Shown here in pieces: positions 53,956 through 62,125 of a stretch of 64,000 bases of DNA. The notes under the pieces are model-generated. The model was not told the origin of the DNA. It worked only from the letters and a program-made list of their open reading frames with translations, and did no database searches. This DNA is from Bacteroidota bacterium (GTDB lineage: Bacteria; Bacteroidota; Bacteroidia; Bacteroidales; F082), in contig JAERTD010000026.1 of NCBI GenBank assembly GCA_016845175.1, positions 62,001-126,000 of the forward strand. The letters are read 5' to 3'. The translations under genes and the position numbers were made by a program. The first letter of the stretch is position 1. Every line of letters starts with the position of its first letter.

Positions 53956-55161
53956 TTATTTGATAATGGTTACTGAACCTTTATAGGTGTCTGTTCTGGT
54001 TCTGCCATTACATTCAAGTACATAATAGTAGACGCCTTCTGAAAGCTTGTCGCCTTCCCAGTCGTTTTCGTAATTCTTGGATTCATAAACAACCTGCCCC
54101 CATCGGTTGAAGACCACCAGTCTGTGTGATTCGTAATAATCACTGATGGGCCTTTCAATACCACCTGCATTAATGCCTCTTCCGGTTTCATCATCGGTAG
54201 GATTATCATCGAGAATGATTACAAATGACTGGTTGATATCATCAGCTCCATCTGGGGTAAACACATTGGGTACTTTAAGCCTCACCGGTAGAATGTTGAC
54301 CTGACCGTGGAAGGTGGTGTCACAACCCTGTTCATTATATACCGTGAGGCTTGGGTAGAAAGTGGTATCATGATCCACATCATACACATGCAAGGGGTCG
54401 GGGAGGCCGCTGGGTTCGGTTTCATCATCAAAATCCCAGGTAATATTGGTAATGGTGATGGAGTCGGCTGTTAAATCGTTATACGCCAGTGTTATTTGTG
54501 GGTTTTGAACGAAAATTGTATCGCTGGGATCGTAGATAATTTCCACCTGAGGATTGTAATAGGATTTGGTTCTGAAGGTGTCCTTCTCGATACAACCATA
54601 GGGGTCAATGACTTTAATGGCATAATTCTGATTGGCTTTTAAACCGATGGCCAATGAGGAGTCGTTGGGTGATATTTGGATGGGGCTTACTTCCCAAATG
54701 TACTGATAGGCATCATTGTCAAACTCGTCGCCTGCAAATGCCTGAATGGTCGCAGTATTGCCATTGTCCATATCAATATTGGTACAGGTTAACTGATGCT
54801 GGGTAAAATCAACATAAATGGGTTCATGAACTGTAATAAGGGTGTCTTTCGTACATGTTTCCTGAGTCGACTGATCAGTGACTACGACAGTGAACAGTGT
54901 TTCTTCCGTAATCTTGATGTCAATGTATTCAGAAGTACTTATCTCAGTGGTCACACCATCAACAGTTGTGGTCCACAGATAGGTGCAGTTTTCGCATTCA
55001 AATACCTGAATACTAAACCAGGTATCCCGACAAACGGGCACTTCTGTATCCAACAATATATCACATGGTGGGTCTTCAGCAACTACCGGCAAATGAAAAC
55101 CAAATATGAATAAGCCAAGGATGGCTGAAAAAACCCAGAGTTTCTTAAGTTTTATGCTCAT
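53956..55161 (-). CDS. T9SS type B sorting-domain protein
   Basis: A 401-residue surface protein starting at MSIKLKKLWVFSAILGLFIF (signal peptide, cleaved after AED-type junction near residue 29). Ig/PKD-like beta-sandwiches follow, one with a TWDFDDETEPSGLPDPLHVY core. The C-terminal ~100 residues are the gliding-motility-associated type B sorting domain: VPNVFTPDGADDINQSFVI, then YESHRLVVFNRWGQVVYESK, ENDWEGDKLSEGVYYYVLEC. T9SS type B cargo is secreted and may be attached to the surface or remain soluble. The frame is open ten codons upstream but the signal peptide sets the start. Confidence 0.9.
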   Translation of the reverse strand: MSIKLKKLWVFSAILGLFIFGFHLPVVAEDPPCDILLDTEVPVCRDTWFSIQVFECENCTYLWTTTVDGVTTEISTSEYIDIKITEETLFTVVVTDQSTQETCTKDTLITVHEPIYVDFTQHQLTCTNIDMDNGNTATIQAFAGDEFDNDAYQYIWEVSPIQISPNDSSLAIGLKANQNYAIKVIDPYGCIEKDTFRTKSYYNPQVEIIYDPSDTIFVQNPQITLAYNDLTADSITITNITWDFDDETEPSGLPDPLHVYDVDHDTTFYPSLTVYNEQGCDTTFHGQVNILPVRLKVPNVFTPDGADDINQSFVIILDDNPTDDETGRGINAGGIERPISDYYESHRLVVFNRWGQVVYESKNYENDWEGDKLSEGVYYYVLECNGRTRTDTYKGSVTIIK

Positions 55162-55198
55162 ATATGCTAATTGTCTTGGGCTATCTGTCAAAACATCG

Positions 55199-55206
55199 CA
55201 AAAGTA
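55199..55206 (-). promoter_or_regulatory. -7 box of the T9SS-B/DUF1573/yajC transcript
   Basis: Minus-strand TACTTTTG (TAnnTTTG) lies 37 nt before the start codon at 55161. No -33 TTG was found at standard spacing. Confidence 0.5.
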
Positions 55207-55242
55207 AAAATAAAATGCTAAGCTTTGCTTTTGTAAACCATA

Positions 55243-55608
55243 TTAATACGACCCTTCTGCAAGCATGATCAAGGTGCAGTGAAAGACAGTCTCAATATCG
55301 GCTTGTTCAAATTTTTTTGCCAATCTCATGTGCTCGGTTCCAGGATTAAAGATAATGCGTTTGGGCTGTAAGCCCTTTATGTAATCAAAATAGGCATCCA
55401 GTTTTGCAGGTCCGATGTATAAGGTAACTGTGTGAATGTCATTGTATTCGGGCATGCCAGTTCCGATGGTGATGTCTTCAACCTGAGCCTCCTTCAGCCC
55501 GATGGATACCACTTCAATTCCATGGCCTCTAAGCTTTCTAATGGCTTTATTTGAATACCGCTCAGGCTTTTGGCTGCCACCAATGACCAGGGTCTTTTTT
55601 TCAATCAT
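55243..55608 (-). CDS. CoA-binding domain protein (YccU-like)
   Basis: A 121-residue single-domain protein of the CoA_binding_2 family. The Rossmann start is KTLVIGGSQKPERYSNKAIRK, then HGIEVVSIGLKEAQVEDI, followed by IHTVTLYIGPAKLDAYFDYI and PKRIIFNPGTEHMRLAKKF, with the conserved Asn-Pro-Gly-x-Glu at the end of the domain. Such proteins bind CoA or nucleotides; role unknown. It lies downstream of ychF on the same strand, with a 160-bp gap in which no feature is seen. Confidence 0.85.
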   Translation of the reverse strand: MIEKKTLVIGGSQKPERYSNKAIRKLRGHGIEVVSIGLKEAQVEDITIGTGMPEYNDIHTVTLYIGPAKLDAYFDYIKGLQPKRIIFNPGTEHMRLAKKFEQADIETVFHCTLIMLAEGSY

Positions 55609-55769
55609 TTTCTGTAATTCCTTGTACGTGCCTTATTAACGCAAGGACGAATAAAATAGTATGGGGTTGGGCCGGTGAAACCAATGGAATTGATGGGCAA
55701 CCAGTATTAGGCTGCTTGGAACAGACTTTTATATGTGTCGAAGAAAAAATAATTGATACCAGGCTTTGC

Positions 55770-56867
55770 TTATACGTTAAACCTGATGTGCATGATATCC
55801 CCGTCTTCCACCACATAGTTTTTACCTTCCACGTGGAATTTGCCGGCATCCTTTACAGCCTGCTCGGAACCCAGATCAATGAAATCTTCATATTTCATCA
55901 CCTCGGATCGAATAAAGCCACGTTCAAGATCGCTATGGATCACGCCCGAGGCTTCAGGAGCTTTCATGCCTTTTTTAATGGTCCAGGCTCTGACTTCTTT
56001 AGGGCCGGCTGTAAAAAAGGATTGCAGGTTTAAAATGGTATAGGCAGCACGAATTAATCTGTTGACACCTGGTTCAGCTAAACCGGCATATTCCAAAAAG
56101 GCTTTGCGGTCTTCTGCATCTTCAAGATCAGCAATTTCGGCCTCAAGCTCTCCAGCGATAACCAATACTTCTGTACCTTCATCACCCACATGTGCTTTTA
56201 CCTTCTCCACATAGTCGTTGCCATCCACTGCAGAGGCATCATCCACATTACAAACATAAATAAGTGGCTTGTCGGTGAGCAATTGGATATCCTTTATGTG
56301 TTCGCGATCTTCATCATTAACTTCTGCTGTTCTTGCGTTGCCAAAGTTTTCGAGATGGGCTTTGTATTTATTTAAGGATTCAATTCCCTTCTTGGCTTTG
56401 GGATCTCCAGATTTGGTTAGTTTTTCATAGCGTTGAATTTTCCGTTCCACCAGATCCAGATCCCTTACCTGTAGCTCAAAATCAACGATCTCAATATCTC
56501 TAGCCGGATCTACTGAACCTTCAATATGTGCCAGGTTCTCATCATCAAAGCAGCGCAGTACGTGAATCAGCGCATCCGTTTGCTGGACATCGGCTAGGAA
56601 TTTATTGCCTACACCTTCACCCTGACTGGCGCCTTTGGCTAGTCCTGGTAAGTCCACGATCTCAACAGTGGCAGGGATCACTTTTAGCGACTTGATGAAA
56701 CTGTCTATGGAATATAAACGAGGGTCGGGGACTTCAACAACTCCTTTGTTGGATTTGGTTGCGCTGAATGCAAAGTTTGTACGCTCAGCTTTGGTGTTCG
56801 ACATGCAATTGAAAATGCTTGTTTTGCCAGTATTGGCCAGTCCGATAATACCACAATTTAATGCCAT
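55770..56867 (-). CDS. ychF: Ribosome-associated ATPase YchF/Obg-like
   Basis: A 365-residue P-loop ATPase of the Obg/OLA1 group, universal and implicated in translation and redox stress. G1 is GLANTGKTS (9-17), whereas most YchF have GLPNVGKS; the variant keeps the GK-T/S core. G3 is DLPGLAKGASQGEGVGN (the YchF/Obg motif), followed by VDVQQTDALIHVLRCF-type helix; the NVDD segment supplies the base-specific contact. The C-terminal TGS domain ends FIDLGSEQAVKDAGKF and VEDGDIMHIRFNV. Length and order are normal. Monocistronic. Confidence 0.93.
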   Translation of the reverse strand: MALNCGIIGLANTGKTSIFNCMSNTKAERTNFAFSATKSNKGVVEVPDPRLYSIDSFIKSLKVIPATVEIVDLPGLAKGASQGEGVGNKFLADVQQTDALIHVLRCFDDENLAHIEGSVDPARDIEIVDFELQVRDLDLVERKIQRYEKLTKSGDPKAKKGIESLNKYKAHLENFGNARTAEVNDEDREHIKDIQLLTDKPLIYVCNVDDASAVDGNDYVEKVKAHVGDEGTEVLVIAGELEAEIADLEDAEDRKAFLEYAGLAEPGVNRLIRAAYTILNLQSFFTAGPKEVRAWTIKKGMKAPEASGVIHSDLERGFIRSEVMKYEDFIDLGSEQAVKDAGKFHVEGKNYVVEDGDIMHIRFNV

Positions 56868-56932
56868 GATATGATGTTAGATGTGTTGATAAACAATGCG
56901 TTAAGGCTTTCTTCTGTGCCATTTGCAGGCGG

Positions 56933-56940
56933 CAAAGATA
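56933..56940 (-). promoter_or_regulatory. -7 box of ychF
   Basis: Minus-strand TATCTTTG (TAnnTTTG) lies 65 nt before the ychF start; no clear -33 TTG. Confidence 0.5.
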
Positions 56941-57005
56941 CTACAAAGTTTAGAGTTATAACACAGGATGACTGCTGTGTGCTTCACAAAAGGCTTGGAA
57001 TGGTT

Positions 57006-57034
57006 TTGATTTTCAAATATTTTGAGTACTTTTG
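57006..57034 (+). promoter_or_regulatory. Bacteroidota promoter of rpsA
   Basis: TTG at 57006-57008, 18-nt spacer, TACTTTTG at 57027-57034. Transcription would start near 57040, giving a ~130-nt leader before the S1 start codon. Confidence 0.7.
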
Positions 57035-57169
57035 CAGGCCAATTTTTAAGGGGTCCGGAGTTCGGGTAATGCCTTATTATCCAAATTCTTAAAAATGGTT
57101 AAACAATAATATAAACCCGTTTCAAATCACAGAACCGGATGGTTGGTTTCGAAACACAAGAGATATTAA

Positions 57170-59221
57170 ATGTCTGATAAAGAAAAAAAAGTAGCCGATG
57201 CTGAAGCAAATGCTCCAGTGGAAGAGGTGAAAGAAACTGCACAACCAGAAGCTGCTGAAGCAAAAGCTGAAGAAGTAAAAGAAGAGGTTGTTGCCGAAGA
57301 AGAAACAAAAGAAGTTGTAGCAGAAGAAACTGAAGCTGCAGTTGAAGAAAAAGCAGAAGTTGCTGAAGAAGCTCCTGAGGTTGTTGCTGAAGAAGCTCCT
57401 GAAGTTGTTGCTGAAGAAGTAAAAGAAGAAAAATCCAATGAGCCAGCAGAATTTGACTGGGAAGCTCTTGGGAAAAAGCAAGATGGTTACTCAACTGAAG
57501 AGCGTGACAAACTTGAAAGTTTGTACGGCAATACTTTAAGCTCAATTGTTGAGCACGAAGTAATTGATGGTACAGTGGTTTCCATCAGCAGTCGCGAGGT
57601 AGTGGTAAACATTGGTTACAAATCTGATGGTGTTATTCCTTTTAACGAATTCAGATACAATCCTGATTTAAAAGCTGGTGATACTGTTGAGATCTATGTG
57701 GAAAATCAGGAAGACAGCAGTGGTCAAATGGTGTTGTCACATAAGAAAGCCCGTATTTTGAAATCATGGGATCGTATCAATGCTGCTTATGACAACGACG
57801 AAATCATCAACGGTTTTGTTAAGTGTCGTACAAAAGGTGGTTTGATTGTAGACGTATTTGGAATCGAAGCTTTCTTGCCAGGTTCACAAATCGATGTGAA
57901 GCCTATCCGTGATTACGATATATATGTAGAGAAAACAATGGAATTCAAAGTGGTAAAAATCAACCACGAATACAAAAACGTTGTTGTTTCTCATAAAGCA
58001 CTTATTGAAGATGAGCTTGAGCAGCAAAAAGCTGAAATCATTGCCAAACTTGAAAAAGGACAGGTGCTTGAAGGTACAGTTAAGAATATTACCTCCTACG
58101 GTGTATTTATCGACTTAGGTGGTGTTGATGGTCTGATTCATATTACCGACCTTTCATGGGGACGTATTAACCACCCGGAAGAAGTTGTTGAACTTGATCA
58201 GAAACTCAAAGTGGTTATCCTCGACTTTGACGACAATAAAAAACGTATTGCCCTGGGTCTAAAACAACTGACGCCTCATCCATGGGATTCTCTTGATGAG
58301 AACCTCAAAGTAGGTGATAAAGTAAAAGGTAAAGTAGTTGTTTTGGCCGATTATGGTGCATTTATTGAGATTGCTGCCGGCGTTGAAGGATTGATTCACG
58401 TTTCTGAAATGTCATGGTCACAGCACTTGCGTACTGCTCAGGACTTCCTGAAAGTAGGTGACGAAGTGGAAGCTGTTATTCTGACCCTTGATCGTGAAGA
58501 AAGAAGAATGTCATTGGGTATGAAGCAGCTGATGCCAGATCCATGGAGTAATATCCGCGACAGGTATCCTGTAAACTCAAAACATAAAGCCACTGTGAGA
58601 AACTTCACCAACTTCGGAATTTTCGTTGAAATTGAAGAAGGTGTTGATGGTTTGATCCACATCAGTGATTTGTCATGGTCCAAAAAAATCAAGCATCCTG
58701 CTGAATTCACAAAAATCGGTGAGGAGATTGAAGTTATGGTTCTCGACGTTGATGAAGAAAACCGTCGCTTGAGCTTAGGTCACAAACAATTGGAAGAAAA
58801 CCCATGGGATGTATTTGAAACTGTATTTACAGTTGGATCCGTACACCAGGGAACTGTAATCAGTGCCAATGATAAAGGTGCAGTAGTATCTTTACCTTAT
58901 GGTGTTGAAGGTTTTGCTCCTATGCGTCACCTGAAGAAAGAAGATGGTAGCACTGTAAAAGGTGATGAAACTATCGATTTCAAAGTGATCGAATTTTCTA
59001 AGGATAACAAGAAGATTATCCTCTCACACACACGTTTATTCGAAGAAGATCAGAGAGCTGCAAAAGTTCGTACTGCTGAGAAAGCTAAATCTGATGCACA
59101 ATCTTCAAAACGTGCGGTTAGGAAGGTGAACGAGAAACTTGAGAAAACCACTTTAGGCGACCTCGGCGTTTTAGCTAACCTTAAATCTGAAATTGAAAAA
59201 GAAGAGAAGAAAAACAACTAG
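57170..59221 (+). CDS. rpsA: 30S ribosomal protein S1
   Basis: A 683-residue RNA-binding protein that captures mRNA on the small subunit. Residues 1-90 are a Glu/Ala/Val-rich low-complexity extension (EETKEVVAEETEAAVEEKAE) with an internal duplicate of EAPEVVAEE. Six S1 domains follow, the third to fifth with the classic KNITSYGVFIDLGGVDGLIH, VLADYGAFIEIAAGVEGLIH and RNFTNFGIFVEIEEGVDGLIH signatures; the last (AVVSLPYGVEGFAPMRHLKK) is more divergent. A basic C-terminal tail completes it. Bacteroidota lack Shine-Dalgarno use, so S1 is likely central to initiation. It has its own promoter with a ~130-nt leader and a strong terminator. Confidence 0.96.
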   Translation: MSDKEKKVADAEANAPVEEVKETAQPEAAEAKAEEVKEEVVAEEETKEVVAEETEAAVEEKAEVAEEAPEVVAEEAPEVVAEEVKEEKSNEPAEFDWEALGKKQDGYSTEERDKLESLYGNTLSSIVEHEVIDGTVVSISSREVVVNIGYKSDGVIPFNEFRYNPDLKAGDTVEIYVENQEDSSGQMVLSHKKARILKSWDRINAAYDNDEIINGFVKCRTKGGLIVDVFGIEAFLPGSQIDVKPIRDYDIYVEKTMEFKVVKINHEYKNVVVSHKALIEDELEQQKAEIIAKLEKGQVLEGTVKNITSYGVFIDLGGVDGLIHITDLSWGRINHPEEVVELDQKLKVVILDFDDNKKRIALGLKQLTPHPWDSLDENLKVGDKVKGKVVVLADYGAFIEIAAGVEGLIHVSEMSWSQHLRTAQDFLKVGDEVEAVILTLDREERRMSLGMKQLMPDPWSNIRDRYPVNSKHKATVRNFTNFGIFVEIEEGVDGLIHISDLSWSKKIKHPAEFTKIGEEIEVMVLDVDEENRRLSLGHKQLEENPWDVFETVFTVGSVHQGTVISANDKGAVVSLPYGVEGFAPMRHLKKEDGSTVKGDETIDFKVIEFSKDNKKIILSHTRLFEEDQRAAKVRTAEKAKSDAQSSKRAVRKVNEKLEKTTLGDLGVLANLKSEIEKEEKKNN

Positions 59222-59247
59222 TGATTCTCACTTCTTTTTAAGCATAG

Positions 59248-59280
59248 AAACCTCCCTTTCTTTAAAGGGAGGTTTTTTTT
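59248..59280 (+). terminator. Rho-independent terminator of rpsA
   Basis: 12-bp stem AAACCTCCCTTT / AAAGGGAGGTTT with a CTTT loop and a run of eight T. Confidence 0.9.
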
Positions 59281-59305
59281 ATCTTTACGATTCAGATAAC
59301 AAGCG

Positions 59306-60223
59306 ATGGTAACTTTCAAAGTCATCATACTTGGGAATGGATCTGCAGTTCCCACCTCTTTCTCGAACCCGAGTTCCCAGCTACTGGTTCACGAAAACAA
59401 ACACTTTCTCATCGATTGTGCAGAAGGTACACAAATGCAGTTGCTGAAGTACAGATTAAAACTTGCTCCCATCAACCATATATTTATCAGTCATTTGCAT
59501 GGTGATCATTACTATGGTCTTATGGGTATTGTATCAACTTTTCATTTATATGGAAGAATAAAACCACTGCATATTTACGCACCTAAAGCACTGGAAGCTT
59601 TGATCAACCATCATCTGGAAGTTTCAAAAACCACACTTAATTATCCCTTGATTTTTAATCCACTCGAAGACTTTGAAGGTAAAGATCTGTATTCTGATGC
59701 CGTACTAAGGATAAGGGCATTTCCATTGAAACATAAATTACCCACCTGGGGGTTTCGTTTTTGTGAGTTGGAAAGAAGGCCGAAAATTAAAAAGGAGTTT
59801 GTTGGCGATCACAAACCCTGTATTGAAGCCATTCGCAGGATAAAGGATGGGGCTGATTTTGAAACGAAAGAGGGAGAGTTGTTGAAAAACGAAGATATTA
59901 CCCATGCTGCTCCTTGTCCCAGATCCTATGCCTATTGTTCAGATACTGCCTACCATCCGCCGCTGACAAAGTATTTGAAAGAGGTGAATTTACTCTATCA
60001 TGAGGCTACATTTGATAATTCAATGGAAGAGATGGCCAAAGAGAAGTTTCATAGCACAGCAGCTCAGGCTGCTCAATTGGCCAGTGACTCCCAGGCAGGT
60101 GAATTGTTGCTGGGACACTTTTCTGCTCGTTTTAAAGACCCTTCCATACTGTTGCAGCAGGCCCAGGCTGTTTTCAAATCTACTTATCTAACCAAAGAAG
60201 GTAACAGCTATTCGGTTCGTTAA
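59306..60223 (+). CDS. rnz: Ribonuclease Z
   Basis: A 305-residue zinc phosphodiesterase that trims the 3' ends of tRNA precursors. Metallo-beta-lactamase motif II is ISHLHGDHYYG (H63, H65, D67, H68). Motif I is LGNGSAVPTSFSNPSS with IDCAEGTQMQL. The PxKL-type region is FPLKHKLPTWGF, and later metal ligands are YCSDTAYHPP and YHEATFDNS, ending GHFSARF. Length and layout match bacterial Rnz. It starts 26 nt after the rpsA terminator, and its own promoter is not evident. Confidence 0.94.
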   Translation: MVTFKVIILGNGSAVPTSFSNPSSQLLVHENKHFLIDCAEGTQMQLLKYRLKLAPINHIFISHLHGDHYYGLMGIVSTFHLYGRIKPLHIYAPKALEALINHHLEVSKTTLNYPLIFNPLEDFEGKDLYSDAVLRIRAFPLKHKLPTWGFRFCELERRPKIKKEFVGDHKPCIEAIRRIKDGADFETKEGELLKNEDITHAAPCPRSYAYCSDTAYHPPLTKYLKEVNLLYHEATFDNSMEEMAKEKFHSTAAQAAQLASDSQAGELLLGHFSARFKDPSILLQQAQAVFKSTYLTKEGNSYSVR

Positions 60224-60291
60224 TTTAGGGAAGTATTCAGATATTACAATCTGCACAGACGCTCCTAGATCAGTACTAAGCTTTGCCAAAG

Positions 60292-60356
60292 AAAAAACCC
60301 ACCTTCGACCGGGCGGTCAAAAGGTGGGCCCAATTATGAAAAACAAACAAAACAAG
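60292..60356 (-). ncRNA. Putative small RNA, left copy of a tandem pair
   Basis: Minus-strand unit with a promoter and terminator but no ORF conserved as protein. After the -7 box at 60362-60369, the predicted ~65-nt RNA has an unstructured U/G-rich 5' part (GTGCTTGTTTTGTTTGTT) and CATAATTGGG, then a terminator hairpin: outer stem CCCACCTT / AAGGTGGG, inner stem GACC / GGTC closing a GCCC loop, then TTTTTT. The sequence is almost identical over its whole length to the copy at 60430-60495, while the DNA between the copies is not conserved. The exact 5' end is estimated. Confidence 0.6.
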
Positions 60357-60361
60357 CACGA

Positions 60362-60392
60362 CAAATATAGGGAACAAAACACCCTGTGTCAA
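60362..60392 (-). promoter_or_regulatory. Promoter of left small RNA
   Basis: Minus strand: TTGACA (60387-60392), then TATATTTG (60362-60369), with 20 nt between TTG and the -7 box. Confidence 0.7.
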
Positions 60393-60429
60393 TACTTTTC
60401 GTAAAAAACTTATTAAAAACAATGAAAAT

Positions 60430-60495
60430 AAAAACCCACCTTTGACCGGGCGGTCGATAAGGTGGGCCCAATTATGAAATAACAAACAAAACAAG
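60430..60495 (-). ncRNA. Putative small RNA, right copy of a tandem pair
   Basis: Second minus-strand unit with the same parts as the left copy: GTGCTTGTTTTGTTTGTTAT, CATAATTGGG, outer stem CCCACCTT (60435-60442 on the plus strand) / AAGGTGGG (60459-60466), inner stem GACC / GGTC with GCCC loop, and a five-T tail. Differences are limited to the linker positions inside the hairpin, so pairing is kept. Both copies end in an intrinsic terminator, so each is a complete ~65-nt transcript. Function unknown; duplicate 'sibling' sRNAs are a known arrangement. Confidence 0.6.
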
Positions 60496-60500
60496 CACAG

Positions 60501-60530
60501 CAAATATACAGCAAAAAAAATAACTGTCAA
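60501..60530 (-). promoter_or_regulatory. Promoter of right small RNA
   Basis: Minus strand: TTGACA (60525-60530), then TATATTTG (60501-60508), with 19 nt between TTG and the -7 box. Confidence 0.7.
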
Positions 60531-60707
60531 GACTCATGGGAATAATTATTTGGTTACACAGGATATTATGCCTTGTAAATAACAGATAATCAACGAGGTG
60601 TAATTACTTACTTAATTACCTGTTTTTCCAGTAAGTTGTGCTACTTTCCATAATTTCACGCCTGATTAGTCATCCACAATATCAGTCATTACCATCTGTT
60701 TTACTGG

Positions 60708-60745
60708 TTGTACAATTGTGTACAAAAAAGCGTTCGAATACGAAC
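60708..60745. promoter_or_regulatory. Two operator-like palindromes upstream of the export operon
   Basis: TTGTACA-ATTG-TGTACAA (60708-60725) and GTTCG-AATA-CGAAC (60732-60745) are perfect inverted repeats, 6 bp apart, about 110 bp before the HlyD-like start. They look like dimeric regulator sites. A TGCTTTTG at 60772-60779 could act as the -7 box. Confidence 0.5.
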
Positions 60746-60853
60746 AGTTCTGATTTACCGAAGTATGGTGTGCTTTTGTAAACCTCAGATATACAGATGA
60801 ATAGTATCGGTGGCACAATAATGGTTCTTTGGGGTCAACCAAAAAGCACTGTT

Positions 60854-62107
60854 ATGGATAGGATAGTTAAAAAGAAGAAATGGACGACTTCGCGAATACT
60901 CACCATTTTGGCTGTTGCCTCCTTTGCCTTCTTAATGATCTATTTATTATTTCTTCGTGATAAATCATCCCGATTGTACGTCGATCAGAACCAACTCACC
61001 ATTGTGAGTGTCACACAAGATAAGTTCCAGGAGTTTATACCCATTGATGGAATAGTAATCCCCAAAAACACCTTTTATATTGATGCCATTCAAGGGGGTG
61101 TGGTAGAAGCCATTTATGCCGAGGATGGAGATCTGGTTGAAAAGGGAGATACGTTGTTAAAGCTGCTGAACACGGCTATGGAGTTGAGTTATATGGAGCA
61201 GGAAACACGCATGCTTGCAGAGATTAACAACCTCCAGAATACCAAATTGTCGCTGGAACAGAACAAATACCTGCGGCAGAAAGAAATTGTGGAGCTGCAA
61301 TACCATATCGATCTTGCTGAACGTGAATTCGAAAGAAAAGTCCAATTGCATAAAAACAATGTCATTGCCGACAAGGAATTTGAAGATGCTGAGCGAGATT
61401 TTATTTTTACCACCAAACAGCTGGGTATATCGCTCGAGTTACAAAAATTGGACTCCATCTCCAGAGAAGCCCAAAAGCGTGATATCGAAACCTCACTCAA
61501 CAGAATGCAGGATAATATGCGATTGTTGAGAAGAAATATGGAGAATGCCTATGTAAAAGCTCCGGCCAACGGAAAGCTATCCTCCTTTAACCTTGAGATT
61601 GGACAAACCAAATCAGTTGGGGAACATCTTGGACAGGTTGACCTTATTGATGGTTACCGATTGGAAGCCAGGATAGACGAACGATATGTTTCACGTGTAT
61701 TTATTGGCCAGGAAGCAGCATTTAGTTATTCAGGAAAGGTGTATCAATTGAATATCAATAAAATATATACAGATGTCACCAATGGTTCCTTCAAGGTGGA
61801 TCTCTATTTTCTCAACGACCACACACCCAAAGGAATTAAGCGTGGTCAAACGGTTCAGGTACGCTTGTCATTCAGTGGTGAAACTGATGCCATCATCATC
61901 AAACGCGGAAGCTTTTTCCAGGAAACCGGTGGTAACTGGATTTATGTACTGGATGAAAGTGGTGATTTTGCCTACAAAAGATCCATCCGTATCAACCGTC
62001 AGAACACCAACTTCTATGAAGTAATGGAAGGCTTACAAGCTGGTGAGCGTGTCATCGTTTCTTCATACGACAGCTTTGGTGACAAAGAAAAATTAATCTT
62101 CAAATAG
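60854..62107 (+). CDS. HlyD/MacA-type periplasmic adaptor
   Basis: A 417-residue membrane fusion protein linking an ABC permease to an outer-membrane exit. The start is set at MDRIVKKKKWTTSRI, before the membrane span (about 18-36, TILAVASFAFLMIYLLFLR); the frame extends upstream to 60797. A biotinyl-lipoyl half follows (PKNTFYIDAIQGGVVEAIYA, EDGDLVEKGDTLLKL), then a long coiled-coil hairpin (about 105-235), the second lipoyl half (AYVKAPANGKLSSFNLEIGQ) and a beta-barrel (IDERYVSRVFIGQEAAF). It is 18 nt upstream of the ABC ATPase gene. Substrate unknown. Confidence 0.9.
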   Translation: MDRIVKKKKWTTSRILTILAVASFAFLMIYLLFLRDKSSRLYVDQNQLTIVSVTQDKFQEFIPIDGIVIPKNTFYIDAIQGGVVEAIYAEDGDLVEKGDTLLKLLNTAMELSYMEQETRMLAEINNLQNTKLSLEQNKYLRQKEIVELQYHIDLAEREFERKVQLHKNNVIADKEFEDAERDFIFTTKQLGISLELQKLDSISREAQKRDIETSLNRMQDNMRLLRRNMENAYVKAPANGKLSSFNLEIGQTKSVGEHLGQVDLIDGYRLEARIDERYVSRVFIGQEAAFSYSGKVYQLNINKIYTDVTNGSFKVDLYFLNDHTPKGIKRGQTVQVRLSFSGETDAIIIKRGSFFQETGGNWIYVLDESGDFAYKRSIRINRQNTNFYEVMEGLQAGERVIVSSYDSFGDKEKLIFK

Positions 62108-62125
62108 ACTATTAAACCTAATAAA

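Noticed and set aside
57099-57545. Long minus-strand ORFs rich in Leu/Gln/Ser/Phe opposite the start of rpsA
   Set aside because: They mirror the low-complexity GAA/GCA-rich extension of S1 in other frames and have no independent signal.
60276-60530. Minus-strand ORF with two similar segments (FHNWAHL...)
   Set aside because: It spans two promoters and two intrinsic terminators, and the similarity comes from the RNA repeat. It opens upstream of the right -7 box, so neither predicted transcript would carry it.
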